64,000 bases of DNA from CALODP01 sp942492055 (GTDB lineage: Bacteria; Bacteroidota; Ignavibacteria; Ignavibacteriales; Melioribacteraceae): positions 372,001-436,000 of the forward strand of contig CALODP010000019.1 in the NCBI GenBank assembly GCA_942492055.1, given 5' to 3'. This document shows, piece after piece, positions 62,768 to 64,000 of this stretch. Within the stretch, counting starts at the first letter, position 1; each line of letters starts with the position of its first letter. The notes below the pieces were generated by a model. The model saw only the letters and a program-made list of their open reading frames with translations. It was not told where the DNA came from and made no database searches. A program made the translations under genes and the position numbers.

Positions 62768-64000
62768 CTAAAGGTGCCAGCCGGCTCTTTTCTTTTTTGC
62801 CAGTTTATAAACCTTAAGGTATTCTTTTGCGGAATTCTCTATCGAAAAATCTTTATTCATTCCGTTACGTTGTAATTTTCGCCAGATTTTTCTCTTAGCA
62901 AACAAATCTATTCCTCTGATTATACACTTTAGCATCTCATCCGAGGAGTACTCTTCGAATAATAATCCCGTTCCGTTTTTACTATCATTAGAAATATCCG
63001 TAACCGTATCGGCCAATCCTCCGGTTTTCCTTACTACAGGAACTGTCCCGTATTTTAATGAATAGATCTGATTTAACCCGCAAGGTTCGTAATGGGAAGG
63101 CATTAGAAAAATATCCGCGCCCGCTTCAATCAAATGTGACAAACCATTTTCGTAGCCAATATGAGTGGCAAATTTATTCGGATATTTTTTGGCAAGATCC
63201 TCGAACAACTCTTCATACTCAGGCTCACCGCTACCGAGAAGAATGAACTGTGCATTCAGTTCCATGAGTTTTTCAATCCCCTCAATAAGAATATCCATCC
63301 CTTTCTGAATTGCCAAACGTGTAACAATTCCGATAATCGGAATCTCTTTAGAGTAAGGCAAACCGAACTTTTCGGCAAGCGATTTCTTGTTTTTCTCTTT
63401 ACCAGCGAAATTCTTTTCCGAATAATGGCATGGTATTTCCGGATCGGTTTCCGGATTCCAAACCGTATAATCAACACCATTTAAGATGCCGTAAAAATCC
63501 TCTTTTCGCATGTTAAGCATATACTCAAGGCCGGCTCCGAATTCTTTTTCGAGCAACTCCCTGGAGTAATTTTCGCTAACTGTGTTGACGATGTCGGAAA
63601 AAGACAAACCTGCTTTCAGAAAATTAACCAAGCCATCATGTTCTATCGCACCAGTCTGATAAAACAACTCACTTCGCAATTCCCCTTTAATTATAACATC
63701 GGAGGCAAATTTTCCCTGATAACCGATGTTATGAATGGTAAAGAGTGTCGCGGTATTGTCGAACATTCTATCCCAGTTGTAGTTATCTTTCACATAAAGA
63801 GGAATCAAACCTGTTTGCCAATCGTTGCAATGAATTATATCAGGCTTCCACTTCATCCATTGGAGAGCTTCAATTACCCCTTTTGAAAATAGGATAAATC
63901 TTTCGGCTTCGTCCGGATCATCGGTATATATCTTCTCCCTTCCGAAATAAGGAGGATAATCTATAAAGAAAACCTCTACTTTGGAATCGGGCAAAAATGA
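62768..64000 (-). CDS. glgA: Glycogen (starch) synthase, N-terminus beyond window
   Basis: 411 codons in the window; the start lies beyond 64000 and the frame is open to the edge. GT5-type: VFFIDYPPYFGREKIY, KPDIIHCNDWQTGLIPLYV, LFTIHNIGYQGKF, GILNGVDYTVWNPETDP, VTRLAIQKGMDILIEG and FLMPSHYEPCGLNQIYSLKYGTVPVVRKTGGLADTV are the hallmark blocks. Transfers glucose from ADP-glucose to alpha-1,4-glucan. Full enzymes are about 480-490 aa, so about 75-80 residues, including the N-terminal KxGG loop, are outside. A strong terminator follows. Confidence 0.95.
   Translation of the reverse strand, partial: SFLPDSKVEVFFIDYPPYFGREKIYTDDPDEAERFILFSKGVIEALQWMKWKPDIIHCNDWQTGLIPLYVKDNYNWDRMFDNTATLFTIHNIGYQGKFASDVIIKGELRSELFYQTGAIEHDGLVNFLKAGLSFSDIVNTVSENYSRELLEKEFGAGLEYMLNMRKEDFYGILNGVDYTVWNPETDPEIPCHYSEKNFAGKEKNKKSLAEKFGLPYSKEIPIIGIVTRLAIQKGMDILIEGIEKLMELNAQFILLGSGEPEYEELFEDLAKKYPNKFATHIGYENGLSHLIEAGADIFLMPSHYEPCGLNQIYSLKYGTVPVVRKTGGLADTVTDISNDSKNGTGLLFEEYSSDEMLKCIIRGIDLFAKRKIWRKLQRNGMNKDFSIENSAKEYLKVYKLAKKKRAGWHL

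Overview
The window looks like a chromosomal segment of a Gram-negative bacterium of the Bacteroidota/Chlorobiota/Ignavibacteria type. The evidence is C-terminal type IX secretion (T9SS) sorting domains, a PorV-like barrel, a TonB-dependent receptor with a carboxypeptidase-regulatory N-domain, beta-propeller hybrid sensors, HldD for LPS heptose, and many Ile/Lys-rich exported proteins with '-FAQ' signal peptides. Several candidate promoters are sigma70-like (TTGnnn, 16-17 nt, TATAAT-like) rather than the Bacteroidia type, which fits Ignavibacteria better than Bacteroides; this placement is inference. No tRNA, rRNA or CRISPR array was seen.

Layout. 1-2.9 kb: manA (cut by the left edge), then the RNA-repair pair archease-rtcB. 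2.9-10.4 kb: a minus-strand module made of a membrane CHASE2 sigma54-type activator, two Gly-rich lipoproteins, a beta-barrel/transglutaminase-like fusion and a FecR-like protein. A sigma54-like promoter with upstream repeats sits exactly between the activator and the first lipoprotein gene. This is my best candidate for an undescribed system. 10.4-17.2 kb: hydrolase, Nudix, hldD, metH, unknown gene. 17.3-18.6 kb: an intact IS256-family element with 8-bp target duplication, beside a 21-bp-period repeat tract. 19.3-24.1 kb: acyl-CoA ligase, PIN protein, LysM protein, 1-Cys peroxiredoxin, ferritin-like protein. 24.27-24.48 kb: a promoter-to-terminator structured RNA gene on the minus strand that matches no family I know.

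24.5-36.4 kb: a minus-strand locus of sensor kinase, response regulator, TonB receptor, large T9SS-exported protein and PorV-like barrel, with four stacked palindromes upstream of the receptor. 37-43.2 kb: MATE-like transporter, TPR-PAS histidine kinase, ADP-forming acyl-CoA synthetase. 43.3-43.9 kb: a degenerate ~20-21-bp tandem repeat. 43.9-47.9 kb: a secreted gingipain-like (C25) protein with a beta-helix and T9SS tail, plus an unknown exported protein. 48.4-58.6 kb: a glycan cluster (UDP-GlcNAc 2-epimerase, two SDR sugar enzymes, an RmlC-like cupin, a tandem methyltransferase) ending in a ~1,896-residue fusion of radical SAM/SPASM, GT2, zinc ribbon, GT4, GT2 and TPR. 59-64 kb: exported proteins, M28 peptidase, YceI-MarR pair, small membrane protein, and a glycogen synthase cut by the right edge.

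Two of the unusual genes (the C25 protein and the giant glycosyltransferase) show a sharp internal change in base composition at a domain boundary or inside a domain, which suggests recombinational assembly. GC figures quoted are hand counts over 60-base rows.
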